A stretch of DNA of 64,000 nt, from contig JADGJC010000019.1 in the NCBI GenBank assembly GCA_027596075.1, positions 185,662-249,661 on the forward strand, read 5' to 3'. The position numbers were made by a program, and so were the translations under genes. A model generated the notes under the pieces. The model was not told the DNA's origin. It ran no database searches and saw nothing but the letters and a program-made list of their open reading frames with translations. This DNA is from Rhizophlyctis rosea. Its lineage: Eukaryota; Chytridiomycota; Chytridiomycetes; Rhizophlyctidales; Rhizophlyctidaceae. Each line of letters starts with the position of its first letter. Within the stretch, counting starts at the first letter, position 1. Shown here in pieces: positions 41,723 to 53,341 of the stretch.

Positions 41723-44700
41723 ATGGCTGACATTTTCACCGAGTTCCAAGCGCTTGAAAGCCAGCGCGGTCCTGGTAAATATTGTGCTATTTTTCGACAC
41801 ATGTAAACAAACCTCCGACACTTTCCCACGCCAATAGACATTCCCGATGAGAACCGAATCCCTTTTGACATCTTTGAAGTGGGCCGCGCGGGTGAAGTGG
41901 AGCTGGTGCACGACGCTGCATTAGAGGGAGAACTGGCTTTGGACATATCAACTGTATATAACTTTGCAATGACGCGCAATACAATACACAATTTACTAAA
42001 AATCTTTGTGCAGTTGCCACTGGATATTGGCCCCTTTTCTGAAGAAGATATCAAAGCGGATTTGGAGGAACGGTATCTACGACCACGTAATACTTTTGAT
42101 CATGTCACATTGGATCTATGCCAGCGGTACAGTCATTACTACTCGGACATAATGTCTTGCAAGCCCTGACGATGCCAACTTCATAATAGCATATGGGATC
42201 GAGAGCCTGATTACAGAAGCCTACTAAATGTGCAATCGTCAAAGTCGCGAACAGAGCTTGAAATGGTCCGGTCGCTCGTCACGGGCGAAGTTGAACTTTA
42301 CAACTACCGAGAGGTCCATTATGTGCTGTCATCTTGCCATTTCCAGTTGCCATCCTCATGATCCCTCGGCAAACAGACCATCCTTTCTGATTTTGATGTT
42401 ACGGCTAAAAACTCCACGTCACTACATCGTCAACCTGCTGCATACTCTGATTTCGTGCGGGGACGAAGCACCAATTTGCCATTTGCGCCAGGTTGGTCAC
42501 TGCTTTACTCGCCGTGCATGCGAAAGTTTTATTTAATCGCACGGTCCATCAAGGTGGTTTGGAGTCCGTCGCTCTGACAGAGGATCCCATCGAAAGACTT
42601 GAGCATGAGATCCAGGAGTTGCTGTCTTTTGATGAAGGTAATGGCTTCTCTTGACTTCTGGCTTGACAAACATTAACGCGCGCCGCAGGAATATCATCCG
42701 TGGCACCTGGGTTGGAACGAGGGTTTGCGTTTGAACGTATGTCACCTTTCAGTTGTAAAGTTTCGTCTGGGTGACCCAATTCATTACGACCGCTGATAAT
42801 TTGATTTGGCGACCAGCGGAGGAGCGTGACGACCAACCACAGAAAGTCATTCTCAACATCCAGGATGTTTTGCATGGCGAAGATGATTTGCTCAAAGATT
42901 TATTGCCTGCTGACATCCAAAACGAGGTAAGAGTTTTTGGTCCGCGCATCAGAAGCACTTCATTCACTTCTATTCAGCAGCCAAGCGTTCCAGATGAGAA
43001 GACTGAGAAGGCGCAGCCGGAGGCGGAAGGGAAGAAAGATATCGATGATCTGCTTCCCGCACAGGTAAACATCGGTTTGCCACGTTATCGCTTTGTATGG
43101 CCTATTGACTTGAATTCCCGCAAGCCCACTTTGCCTGATCAAGCCCTCAAAACGGCTAAACCGCAACAAAAAGAATGGGCGCACATAATTGATGTGAATG
43201 CACCATTCCCTGAATTCCATGATCTCGTTCCTGAGCTGGCACATCAGGTAAGGCTCCTTTGATAGCACTCTGCCGTGGTGAACTGAATCTGATTGAATCA
43301 CTGTCAGTTCCCCTTCGAGTTGGATGTTTTCCAAAAGCGAGCGGTATACCATCTGGAGAATTCCGAGTCCGTTTTTGTGGCCGCCCATACATCCGCTGGC
43401 AAAACCGTGGTTGCTGAGTACGCCATTGCACTGGCACAGAAGCACATGACACGGTTGGTGGCAACCATGATTGGACTTTAGTGCAACACCATCTAATGTT
43501 GGATGGACTTCTCGGATAGCGCCATCTACACGAGTCCCATCAAAGCCCTGTCGAATCAAAAGTTCCGCGACTTCCGAGTGACCTTTGAAGATGTCGGTAT
43601 CCTTACAGGCGACGTGCAAATCAAACCGGAAGCATCCTGTCTTGTGATGACGACTGAGATTTTACGGAGTATGCTGTACCGTGGGGCAGACTTGATCAGA
43701 GATGTGGAGTTCGTTATCTTCGATGAGGTCCACTATGTCAATGATATCGAGGTTCGTACACCGTTGGGCATGCCTCACTGTCTTATATGGGCAATCTGAT
43801 GAATGCGTCACACCAGAGAGGAGTAGTCTGGGAAGAAGTCATCATCATGCTTCCTGCGCATGTAAACTTAATTCTACTATCCGCTACCGTCCCTAACACC
43901 AAAGAGTTCGCTGACTGGGTTGGGTAAGAGTGGTGCAGAAGCAACAGCAATGCGACATTTGGCATTGACGCGTCTTTTATAGCCGTACCAAGAAGAAGAA
44001 CATCTACGTGATCTCCACCTTGAAACGACCTGTTCCATTGGAACACCATCTTTACGTGGAAAAGGAACTTTACAAAATCGTGAATGCGAACAAGCAGTTC
44101 CTTCAAGCTGGATGGAAAGCTGCGTTTGACTCGCTCGCTTCGACTCGGAAAGAGGCGGCACGTGGCGATGCTCGTGGGGGTGGAGGAGGTAGAGGGGGTC
44201 CAGCGGGTCGAGGCGGAGATCGGGGACGGGGAGGAGGAAGAGGCGCCAACAGGGGTGGTGGCGGCGGTGGAGGTCCGCGGGGCGGAGGAGGGGCTGGCCG
44301 TGGAGGTCATAGTGGTGGATTGCATACTGTTGGACAGACGGTATGTTTATCGAACACTGTCCCTCCAACACTGGGCCCACCATGCTCGTGCTAACCCAGT
44401 GCACGCTTTCAGGATCGGAATCTGTACATACAAATGATTGGACTTCTGAAGAAGAAGAACCTCCTACCTGTTATTGTTTTCACATTCTCAAAGCGGAAGT
44501 GTGAAGATTTTGCTAATGCTCTGTCGAATGTGGATCTTACTGGCGGGGCGGCGGAGAAGTCGGAAATCCATGTGTTCATCGAGCGATGCCTATCTAGATT
44601 GAAAGGTAAGTGGGCATAGTCAGTCTGCATATGCTACCGGCTAACTTGGTGTGTTCAGGCAGCGATAAGGAGCTGCCGCAAGTGCTGCGCATGAGGGAAC

Positions 44701-47285
44701 TCCTTGGTCGAGGTATTGCTGTCCATCACGGAGGTTTGCTTCCTATCATTAAAGAGGTATGTGGATCAGCTCCTGCGCGAGTTGAAGTGCGACGACTCAC
44801 ACCCGCATTCAGATGGTGGAAATGTTGTTCACGCGCGGGCTGGTCAAAGTATTGTTTGCAACGGAGACGTTCGCTATGGGTGTTAATGCACCGGCAAAGT
44901 GTGTTGTGTTTTCGATGATTCGTAAACACGATGGGCGGTCCTTCCGCGAGCTGTTACCTGGTAAATGCTCGTGAATAGACATTCGGATCGCGCATTGTCT
45001 GACATTGTTCTTCCGTTTGCAGGAGAGTATACGCAAATGTCAGGTCGTGCTGGTCGTCGTGGTTTGGACGACACTGGAGTCGTCATCATTGCATGCAATG
45101 ACGATATTCCGGACGTAAGGATTGAAGGAGACCCATTGCTTTTTTGGGAGTCCAATTATGTTGTTCTTACATATCCCTCTAGCAAGCCACTTTGAGCAAG
45201 ATGCTTTTAGGCGTTCCAACAAAACTGGAGTCCCAATTCCGACTTACCTACAACATGATTTTGAACCTGCTCCGCGTCGAAGCGTTGAAAGTAGAAGAGA
45301 TGATCAAACGGTCTTTTTCAGAAAATTTAGCTCAGAAAGCGCTCCCAGAACACCAACTCAAACTACAAGAGGTTTGTATAGAAATAAAGCCGTTGGCAGC
45401 ACGGAAAGTTTCTAACGCTGTCGCTTCTGCAGAGTTCGAAGGTGTTGCAGTCGTTGCAAAAGCTCAACTGTGCTATTTGTGCACCCGACATTCACCATTA
45501 CTATGACACTTCTGCTCGTATCGTTCTTCTCAATCATGAACTGAGAGAGCGCATCGTCAAAAGCCCTGTGGGTAACAAGGCACTTGCGCAGGGGCGCGTA
45601 ATCATCGTCAATAGCAGTGTACGTAATAGTGTCGTCATTGACCCCTTGAATTCCCGGAGTTTTAACCTGTGCAATGTGTATAGTTCTGGCGAAACTCTGT
45701 CGGCGTTATTCTTCGCTCCGGCGCCGGTGCTACCAAGGCAGTCGCACCTGCCCGGGCATCTTCAGCTGCAGTAGCGAAGAAAGACCAAGGAGACGATAGG
45801 CTGTTTACCATGTTGCTACTTGTCGAAAAGAAGCCGTCAGGGTTGCAAGCAGCCGAGAACAGTGCGGGTGAGTCTTTCAAGAGTAGCGGCTTCGGGCTAC
45901 ATATTTCTAATGCTTGTCTCGTCAGATATGGCGCCACTCCCTGTGACAAGTGTCAGCATCCCTTCAAATGAAAAAGCAACGTATGAGATCATCACACTTC
46001 CTTACACGGACATCGCTGTCATCACTCGTTTACAAATGAAGGTTAGTTGTGGTCGGTAACACTCCCGCCTGATGAGTATTGTGGTGACACTCCGTAGGTC
46101 GATGCTGAGTTGATATTGGACCAACATGATGCCTCCGAAACGTCAAGAACACAACAGCAACTGCAAAGATTAGGACAGGAAATGCATGAGGAAGGTGGGG
46201 TCTCTGAACTGCGGAAATCTTGCGGAAGGCACAATGCTCAATTGGCCGTTGTAGGCAAAATACCGGAAAACGATTGGAGCAAAATACGGGATCTAGACTT
46301 CCAAGTGCGATACCGGGAGAAGGACACTCTGATGGGACAACTTGGAACGTTCCAATGTGTCAGATGTCCTGATTTGGACGAGCATGTATGTTGAAATCTT
46401 TTGCCGCTTTGATCTGCATTCGCTTTTGACACGCATGTCACGCAGTATGGGCTCGTGCATAATGAGCGGCTGCTGCAACAACAAGTTGCCGATTTAGCAC
46501 ACACCATCTCCGATCAAAACTTGGAACTTCTTCCCGATTATCATCAGCGGATAGAGGTACTCAAACGGCTTCGATTTATTGATGAAAATACCGCTGTTCA
46601 GATCAAGGGAAGAGTGGCGTGTGAGGTAATGGAGAACGTGTTACAGTTTGGTGTTTGGAGTTTTGCTCATGTATGCCTTTAGATCAATACTGCCGACGAG
46701 CTGGTCCTGACGGAACTTATTTTGGAAAACTTCTTGGCGGACTATGAGCCGGCTGAAATTGTTGCCCTGCTTTCGTGTTTCGTGTTCCAGGAGAAGTCGC
46801 AGAACGAGCCCGTTCTGACGCCTAAATTGGAAAAGGTAGCCTGAGTTTACCATGAGCACATGGACTTCGTACTGATATTTCTCGTTAGGGTGTGCAAACG
46901 ATAAAGGACATCGCGATACGAGTTGCGGAGACTCAGTATGAATGTGGATTAGACGTTCGGAGGGAGGACGCGTTGGGTGGATTGAAGTTTGGATTGGTGG
47001 AGGTGGTGTATGAATGGGCACGTGGGCTGCCATTTAAGCATATCACGGATTTGACGGATGTGTTGGAAGGTATTTGCCGTGATAGCATGCGGAAGGTCGC
47101 AGTATGATGACTCATCCGTTTCACCAGGTTCGATTGTGCGATGCATTGTGCGATTGGACGAAACATGCCGGGAAGTTCGCGGTGCGGCGAGAACGATTGG
47201 AGACGCATCACTGTATAGGAAGATGGAAGAGGCTTCTGAGCTCATCAAGCGAGATATTGTATTTGCAGCGTCATTGTATTTCTAA
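41723..47285 (+). CDS. SKI2: SKI2 cytosolic exosome helicase, about 1326 aa
   Basis: 27 exons: 41723-41774, 41838-41953, 42014-42126, 42190-42313, 42377-42491, 42554-42637, 42689-42736, 42817-42926, 42978-43064, 43125-43247, 43308-43453, 43520-43751, 43817-43923, 43983-44340, 44413-44605, 44659-44756, 44813-44960, 45023-45114, 45183-45371, 45433-45618, 45684-45867, 45926-46041, 46098-46385, 46446-46625, 46683-46835, 46889-47069, 47128-47285. Ski2-like helicase of the Ski complex, feeding mRNA to the cytosolic exosome. Motif I AHTSAGKT (~350-357), Ia [21 protein letters not shown] (~441-444), [27 protein letters not shown]-terminal arch and helical DSHCT domain end at [14 protein letters not shown]. 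An RGG-rich insert of ~50 residues sits at ~546-596 between the two helicase lobes. Introns at 42492 and 43454 use gttggt donors. Confidence 0.95.
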
Positions 47286-47505
47286 ACATCGCATGTTCAG
47301 GAAAATATGATGGAGCTCATCCACTGTAGCGCGCGCTGCCCTAGATGTGCAGACACACAAACTTGGGCTGGAACTTTAGGATGTTGAATTGTATAGAAGC
47401 CTGCTCCTACACAAAAGATCATTCCTTAGTAGGCTACACCTTTGGATGGTCCACTTTGCTTGAAGACTATGTGCTGTTCACTGCCATTATTTTGTCTTTG
47501 TGGAA

Positions 47506-49009
47506 TCAACTATTATCATGGTCCCCATCCTCATCACTTCCCTCGCCCCATGCTGCAGGATCATCCCAGTCTCCTCCTTCTTCGTCATCGTTATGGTGGG
47601 AGGCAGACCCTTGTTTACCCTTTTGGTTCTGATTGGAGTTCGTGCCTAGAATTTCATCATACCATTTCAGCATGGATGATTTCTGCAAAAATGGGGTCAA
47701 TCAAGGTGATGGTGCATGACGGACAACGGCGGAAGCGTGCCTGTTTGCCAGTGAAGAATGGGACTTTGAGCGCATCTTCTATGAGCGGTAATGCGCTTGG
47801 TCGTAGTTTGTTACTCGAGTCTGCACTGAGTCGAACGGTGTTGGGAGCTTGTGGAGCAGATGTAAACAAACAATTGAAAAAATGGTTTACCCTTTTGGTA
47901 AGTCCCGGTCGAACAAAGTGAAGTACGCTTCCACCACACCAAACATTCGAGTCTTATCCCGTTCTGTGAAGCGGAAGTCCTGGTTCTGGTAGTTGAAAAT
48001 TTCCGGTGTGTTATTTATCTATCTGTTTGGTGAATTTTTACAACCCGGCGAGAACATGGCCTACCAACTTTATGTATAAACTTTTGGAACCCCTTCATTG
48101 CTCTGAGTGCCTTTGAGGGTGGAGCACCTCCAGCTCCAGCAGAAGATGCGCTCACGAAGCCAGTCGCTTCGACGTGGTATTGTCGTATTCTTTCTTCCAT
48201 TGCTGTTCAAAGTCGAGATTGCTGGCGGGAAAGAGAACCAGGTGATGAGATTGTTTTCACTGCGTGGCTTGGCTCCAGTTAGGCTTTGTAGAGACATGAG
48301 AACGCGCGGGTCCAAGAGATGAGGGATCATTCCTTCATACTGGACGACAAAAGTAATATTATATTGAATTTCTTGTACTGCTCTATACTATTGAAGTCTC
48401 ATTCTGCCGCTCTATCTGTTTCCACCTGCGGTGATGCTATCAGTACATGCCTTGTACACCCCTGGATCAATTGTGCGGCTATTCCTCCCAGTTCACTCAC
48501 CTTCACCGGAACCGTCTGCAAAAGCGTCTCCAACAAGTCCATCAACCCTAATGCTAGGAAGACAAATGCAATGGCGGGCAGCTCATTCTTGTTGATCCGA
48601 GTGACAAAATCTTGAATCAACATCCGAAATTGTTTCATTAGTAGATGTACCCATGAATCGATACTAGTCGAGAAGTACACCCACCTGTGGCCCCAGCAGC
48701 GGCATATCCGACTCCTTTCAACAATCTCCAAACTCTTTTGTACTTCTGCTTCTTCGGTAACTGCTTCCAAGCGCAAAAGAATTGACGTGGCGTGGTCGAG
48801 AAAATGGTTACATCTTCATGGTGTGTGAATATATCATGGGCTTCCTGTGTCATGGATGGCTTGACGTCAGACTTGATGGTAGTTTCGAAGTCTGAGAATG
48901 CTTGGAGCCGTTGCGACGATGGCGTTGCATAATGTCTGACGGGGATATTGATGCTTTTGGACCTGTAGAGGCTCCTGTTTATACCATCAGCAGGGCGCTG
49001 ACGTTCCAT
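47506..49009 (-). CDS. Unrecognised mitochondrial-type membrane protein, about 301 aa
   Basis: Proposed exons (minus) 48685-49009, 48501-48610, 48296-48339, 48156-48221, 48065-48092, 47891-47985, 47765-47825, 47506-47682; every join keeps phase. The N-terminus (RSKSINIPVRHYATPSS) is a basic presequence. Then come STTPRQFFCAWKQLPKKQKYKRV and two hydrophobic segments, RLLKGVGYAAAGATG and ELPAIAFVFLALGLMDLLETLL. A charged domain follows (LDFEQQWKKEYDN, TRMFGVVEAYFTLFDRDLP), and an acidic tail DDEEGGDWDDPAAW. I do not recognise the family. The 161-base intron 48340-48500 is the weakest join: an alternative is two genes, the first ending at 48399 (VETDRAAE), but only ~60 bases would separate them, so one gene is more likely. 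The donor at 47764 (gtccca) is weak. Confidence 0.5.
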
Positions 49010-49637
49010 GGTCGTGTTGCCGAGAGGTTCGCTTCTGAATTAATTGACGTAAACATCAGACCTGAGTAGGATGCTCGTTTTGACATCCATCAATAAATCA
49101 TCATGCCTTTATAGGTGGGGATATGCCTTATTGCAGGGACGTGCGTTGAGGCCGATACGAACTCAAAGAGGGAGATCAAGGTAGCTCTATCTCTAAGTTT
49201 CTGAAATTTTGAATCTGCGAAACAATTGCCAAATGAAACCCAATGGAACGAACTCTCATTATGTGTCGCGCATTTCACGTTTGTTTCACCCGTGTTACTT
49301 ACGGTTTCACGTATTCTTTGCAACTGAAAACAGTAAGTGAGAAGCACATTCGTCATCTGTTTCCCATCATCATTACAAGAGCGACTTGGTGCTCGAGCTT
49401 CTTTGCAGGCAGTTTGAATGAGACGGTAGAGGAACTCAGGAAGGCCACGAAAGCTGTTGATAAGAATATGAGCAAGACGATAAACAAAGACTTCATAAAC
49501 AAACAAACGAAGTATGTGAAGGCATCATCAGAGCACAGCAAGTCCTCATTCCAAACGCCTGGTATCATATGCTATTTACAATACAAATGCTTGCTCCTAT
49601 ACAAATCAATCCTCAAAACATCAGCCAACACCCACAT
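49010..49637. other. Intergenic
   Basis: 628 bases between SQS1 (3' side) and the preceding minus gene (5' side). Open frames here carry no motif or splice support. Nothing else recognised. Confidence 0.45.
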
Positions 49638-51458
49638 CTACCCATTCTGCTCATGCATCTCCAACCCCAACCCAGCCCCTCTACTCCGAACCGTAACATC
49701 CACCGGGTTCAAAATCCCCGTCCCCTCCCTCCCCAGGGTCTGCCCCGGCTTCCATCCCATAGCCATAAGCATCCGATGCCCAACATTCCCCTCCCCAACC
49801 GGCTTCGCATTGCCCCCAACAACCTCCCCAACCCTCGCTTTCGTCAAAATCCGATTATCCGGTTCCTTCGGCTTCTTTACTTTAGCCGGTCGTCCCTCCA
49901 TTGCCATTTTCGCCGCTCTCTTATCCCGATTTGCCTGTCGTCTCTGCTGGTCCCCGGCATAGTCGATAGGCTTCAACCCTCCCTTCAGCTGGTATCCGTC
50001 CGCACTGATGACGTGATTCACGAGGTTTTGCCAATCTTTTGGTGCGGCGGTTGCTCGTTGTTTGTATAGCACTAGATGTTTGGTGCTATTCCGACCAAAG
50101 TTTTTCACGACGAGACCGTACCGCAATGCAACTTTTTCCATGACTTTACGCAACGCTTGGGGCATTGGACAGAGTTTCATGCGGTCACGGGTATCGTCCG
50201 ATACGAAGTCGTATATTCCCGTGTTTTGACGTTTGAGGAAGGATATGAGGGGTGCTGAGGCATTGGGATCGCCCCGTTGAGCTACCAGAATGTTGTTGAG
50301 CTCTGCAACTTGAGCTTCGGATTGTTGTCGGTGTGCCCGTTTTTCGGCCTTCCTTGCCCTTGTCATATCTTCCCGCATCCGTCGCCGTTGATTCTTCCCA
50401 GCGGCGTGGAACTCCGCAGAAGCCAGCAGATCCTTAGTTCTAAACTTCCCCTCCAAGACCATATCGAACTTTGCCCGCGACTGACGAGCCTCCCGAGCCG
50501 CCCGAGGAGATGTGTCGTCCCATGTTGATCGCTTCCCCTCAAAATCTACTCTGTCGCCGTCGCTTTCCTCGTCCGAATATGTGGTCAGTGCACCCTCATC
50601 ACTTGTCGAAGGATCCCAGAGTCGGTTCCCAACAAACACGACGTCGTCATCCGAGTCCAAACCGTCCTCCGACGAGTGCCCATCCGAATTACTTACATCC
50701 AACAAATGATCATACATCCCCGATTCTGCCATCCCTTCCCCATCCGTACTTTCGTGCCCATCCGAAAGCTCCAATGCCGCCAACGCCGTCATGCTAGCAA
50801 TGTCCGCCTCCGACGCATTTTGAATGTAATCCATCGCAATAGCCATGGTTTCTTCGTCCAAATCCGCGTCGTCTTCCCGCCTACGCTGACCGCCCTGTAA
50901 CCTCCCTCCTCGCCCTCTTCGTCCCTTCCTACCGCCCCGCTTCCGTGAATTCTTCCCTCCAGCTAATGACACAAAGTCCTCTTCCAAGTCCATCCCGCTG
51001 TTTGCAGCTAGTCTAGGTTCTTCGTCATTTTGAGCGACGTCAGCTGGAAGCTCACGGGAGAAACTTGACGTGACAGCGCCACCCCGACCCGATCGTTGCT
51101 CTGATCCTCTTCCCCCGCGACCACCCTTCTTGCCATGTTTAGGTTGCCGTCTCTTCCTCCCAAATGGCGCAATATCTATATCGTCTCCCATCACCTCTCC
51201 CTCAAAGGACAGGTCGGGCTCGACTCTGGATGGCGCTGAAGCACCCAGTGCACTGGCCGCCTCCAGAAGCTCCATAATCCGTGCAGGCTCAACCGCTTGG
51301 TCCCCCTTGGAATCAATGATGAATAGTTCATCGTCAACCTGCAAGGGAAAGGCGGTTTGGGCAGAGACGACCTGAGACGTGAATTGAGAGGTGGAAGGAA
51401 TGTCGACGAGCATGGGGTCGCCCTTCGTGTCGATGACGAAGAGGTTGTCGTCCTCCAT
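49638..51458 (-). CDS. SQS1: SQS1-like R3H and G-patch protein, 606 aa
   Basis: Single exon. Start taken at the ATG at 51458 (MEDDNLFVIDTKG); a longer frame upstream runs through the promoter. The N-terminus has a repeated LFVIDTKGDPML / LFIIDSKGDQ motif, then Arg/Gly patches (GGRGGRGSEQRSGRGG, KRGGRKGRRGRGG), acidic Ser/Asp runs and basic coil. An R3H domain lies at ~440-500 (RKVMEKVALRYGLVVKNFGRNSTKHLVLYK), and a G-patch at ~555-600 (GHRMLMAMGWKPGQTLGREGTG). This order is that of yeast Sqs1/Pfa1, the G-patch activator of the Prp43 DEAH helicase in ribosome synthesis and splicing. Divergent from the GDSL esterase gene. Confidence 0.9.
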   Translation of the reverse strand: MEDDNLFVIDTKGDPMLVDIPSTSQFTSQVVSAQTAFPLQVDDELFIIDSKGDQAVEPARIMELLEAASALGASAPSRVEPDLSFEGEVMGDDIDIAPFGRKRRQPKHGKKGGRGGRGSEQRSGRGGAVTSSFSRELPADVAQNDEEPRLAANSGMDLEEDFVSLAGGKNSRKRGGRKGRRGRGGRLQGGQRRREDDADLDEETMAIAMDYIQNASEADIASMTALAALELSDGHESTDGEGMAESGMYDHLLDVSNSDGHSSEDGLDSDDDVVFVGNRLWDPSTSDEGALTTYSDEESDGDRVDFEGKRSTWDDTSPRAAREARQSRAKFDMVLEGKFRTKDLLASAEFHAAGKNQRRRMREDMTRARKAEKRAHRQQSEAQVAELNNILVAQRGDPNASAPLISFLKRQNTGIYDFVSDDTRDRMKLCPMPQALRKVMEKVALRYGLVVKNFGRNSTKHLVLYKQRATAAPKDWQNLVNHVISADGYQLKGGLKPIDYAGDQQRRQANRDKRAAKMAMEGRPAKVKKPKEPDNRILTKARVGEVVGGNAKPVGEGNVGHRMLMAMGWKPGQTLGREGTGILNPVDVTVRSRGAGLGLEMHEQNG

Positions 51459-51996
51459 TTGGAAGGATATTTGGAGTGACGCTGTGTGAGTCGGCAGGAG
51501 CAGCTTTTGTTGTTGAAAGTTCAGTTTCAGGGGACTAAGTGGACTAAGTCGTGCAAAAAGATAAACAATGGGGAAAGGGAAACTTCGAGCAGAGAGCGAA
51601 GGCCCAAGCGGTGCGACACAGTGCGAGACCCCATTGCATTCCGTCACTGCACCACCACGTGGCGGCGTCGGTGGCTTGTCAGTAAATGGCGCAGCAGCTA
51701 CGTAAGCGCGAGTGTTCTTTGTGACTTTTGACGGGTCTTAGATGAAGTTTGACAGGTTGACAATTGGACGCGCGGGGCTACAATCGCCGTTTGTATGGTT
51801 TTGTTCCTTTGTGAAGCCAAACCGACGCCCTTATATATAAGGCTCCTCCCCCTTGTGGGGGTCTAGAACACGCAGTATGACAGGTTGAATATTAAAAGTC
51901 TATAAATATGAGACAAGAATGCGCTTCTCCTCTGTGTTGGCTTTGGTGGTGGTATCCAAGCAAGTTCCCTTTTAGTCATTCGCACTTGCCTCAAAA
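51459..51996. promoter_or_regulatory. Divergent promoter region SQS1 / GDSL esterase
   Basis: 538 bases. Carries a TATA-like ttatatataa at 51831-51840 and a second tataaatat at 51901-51909, about 95 bases before the esterase ATG. A perfect 5-bp inverted repeat (CCCCC TTGT GGGGG, 51848-51861) lies between them. Confidence 0.6.
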
Positions 51997-53082
51997 ATGC
52001 ACTTGATAGCATCACTCGTATCCGCCTTTGCTCTCACTGGGACGCTCTCCATCGCTGCTCCCATTTCTGGCACAGCGTCGTCCACTTCCACCACATCAGG
52101 CACGCCAGGTTGTGTCATTCGTCGCGTCATTGCAATCGGTGACAGCTTATCAGACGATGGCAATCTGCATGCTTTGACCGAAGGTAACTCTTAGCAGTTG
52201 TAAACCGTGAGAGCTTATATGCTGAAACATCACCAACAGGTGCCCTTCCACCCGCCTCCCTGTACTGGCAAGGCCGTTTCTCCAACGGACCAGTGTGGGT
52301 AGAATACATCGCGGAGGCATTCAAAGCGAACTTCTACGATTATGCCTATGGATCGGCGACTGTTGATAACACTACTATGGCTGTAAGTGGGACGTCCAAG
52401 TAGCTCCATTGACAATGGTATCGATTGACACTTCCATGATGTGGCAGGCAATGAGCGGCACCACCTACTTGCCAGGCGTCCCGGGCGGCTTGCAGCAGGT
52501 TGACGATGTCATTGCGGACGCCGATCTCATGCGGCATGCGAAGAACACCTTGGTCACGTTTTGGATCGGTGCAAACAGTGAGTCATTGCTTTTGGCGGCT
52601 TATGAAAGCTTCGTATGATACTTATCGGGTGAATTACTACAGACTACATCAACGCAGCCCGCCTTAACATTACCGACGCAAGCAGCACCATCATCCCACC
52701 CTTCAAAGCATCCCTTAACAAACTTAAAACCGCAGGCTTCACCAACTATGTCATCCCCAAACTTCCAAGCGCAAACGCCGCATACGTCGCCCACAACGCC
52801 TTCATCGACAGCATCACCACGGAATTCAAAAACAGCTGTACGGACTGTGCAATATTTGTGTTGGACGTCGACGCCTCCTTGGCAAAACTTCCTGCCTTGG
52901 GGATCTCCAACTTCACCGCTGGTTGTGTCAATCTCAAAGTCTCCCCTCCCACCAGGTGCGCTGCATCGGATGAAGGCAAGTATGGCCTTTGGGATGGCAC
53001 GCATCCGTCGTCCAAGGTCCACAAACAGTTGGCCAATGACACTATTAGCGGGTTGAAGGCTCTTGGTTTCCGGGGTCCTTGA
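51997..53082 (+). CDS. Secreted GDSL (SGNH) esterase/lipase, 299 aa
   Basis: Exons 51997-52183, 52240-52382, 52448-52577, 52643-53082. Starts with a clear signal peptide (MHLIASLVSAFALTGTLSIAA). The SGNH blocks are present in order: IAIGDSLSDDGN (nucleophile Ser), a Gly in the WQGRFSNGPVWVEYIAE block typical of phospholipase/lecithinase relatives, FWIGANDY (Asn of block III) and WDGTHPSSKVH (Asp and His of the triad). Four or more Cys in the C-terminal half suit secretion. Expected to cleave ester bonds of lipids or esterified carbohydrates outside the cell; substrate not assignable. TATA-like elements and a hairpin lie in its promoter. Convergent with AOS1. Confidence 0.93.
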
Positions 53083-53341
53083 GCTAATCTTGAGACACTG
53101 ATAGTATAGCGCGAAAGGCACAATATGCGGTTGGAACGTTCGTAAGACCGTCGTGATTGAGGCACGAGACTTCTGAAATAGACGAGATTGGATGATTGAA
53201 ATAGAAATGTTTAAAACCCAATATAATGACGTTTTGGCTATCCTAATTCTCCAACAATATGCAACTGCCACACATCGAAAATTCGAACTCCTTGCAACAT
53301 AGCATCTATTCAGCATATATACAGCAGAGCCTTAAACCCCC

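Noticed and set aside
48399..49009. Separate 153-residue gene ending VETDRAAE
   Set aside because: Would leave only ~60 bases before the next same-strand coding exon; a single gene with a 161-base intron fits better, though not proven.
49243..49962. 239-codon open frame on +
   Set aside because: Its second half is the antisense shadow of SQS1 and the first half lacks motifs.
51459..51647. 63-residue N-terminal extension of SQS1
   Set aside because: Runs through the promoter; the downstream ATG starts a conserved-looking repeated LFVIDTKGD motif.
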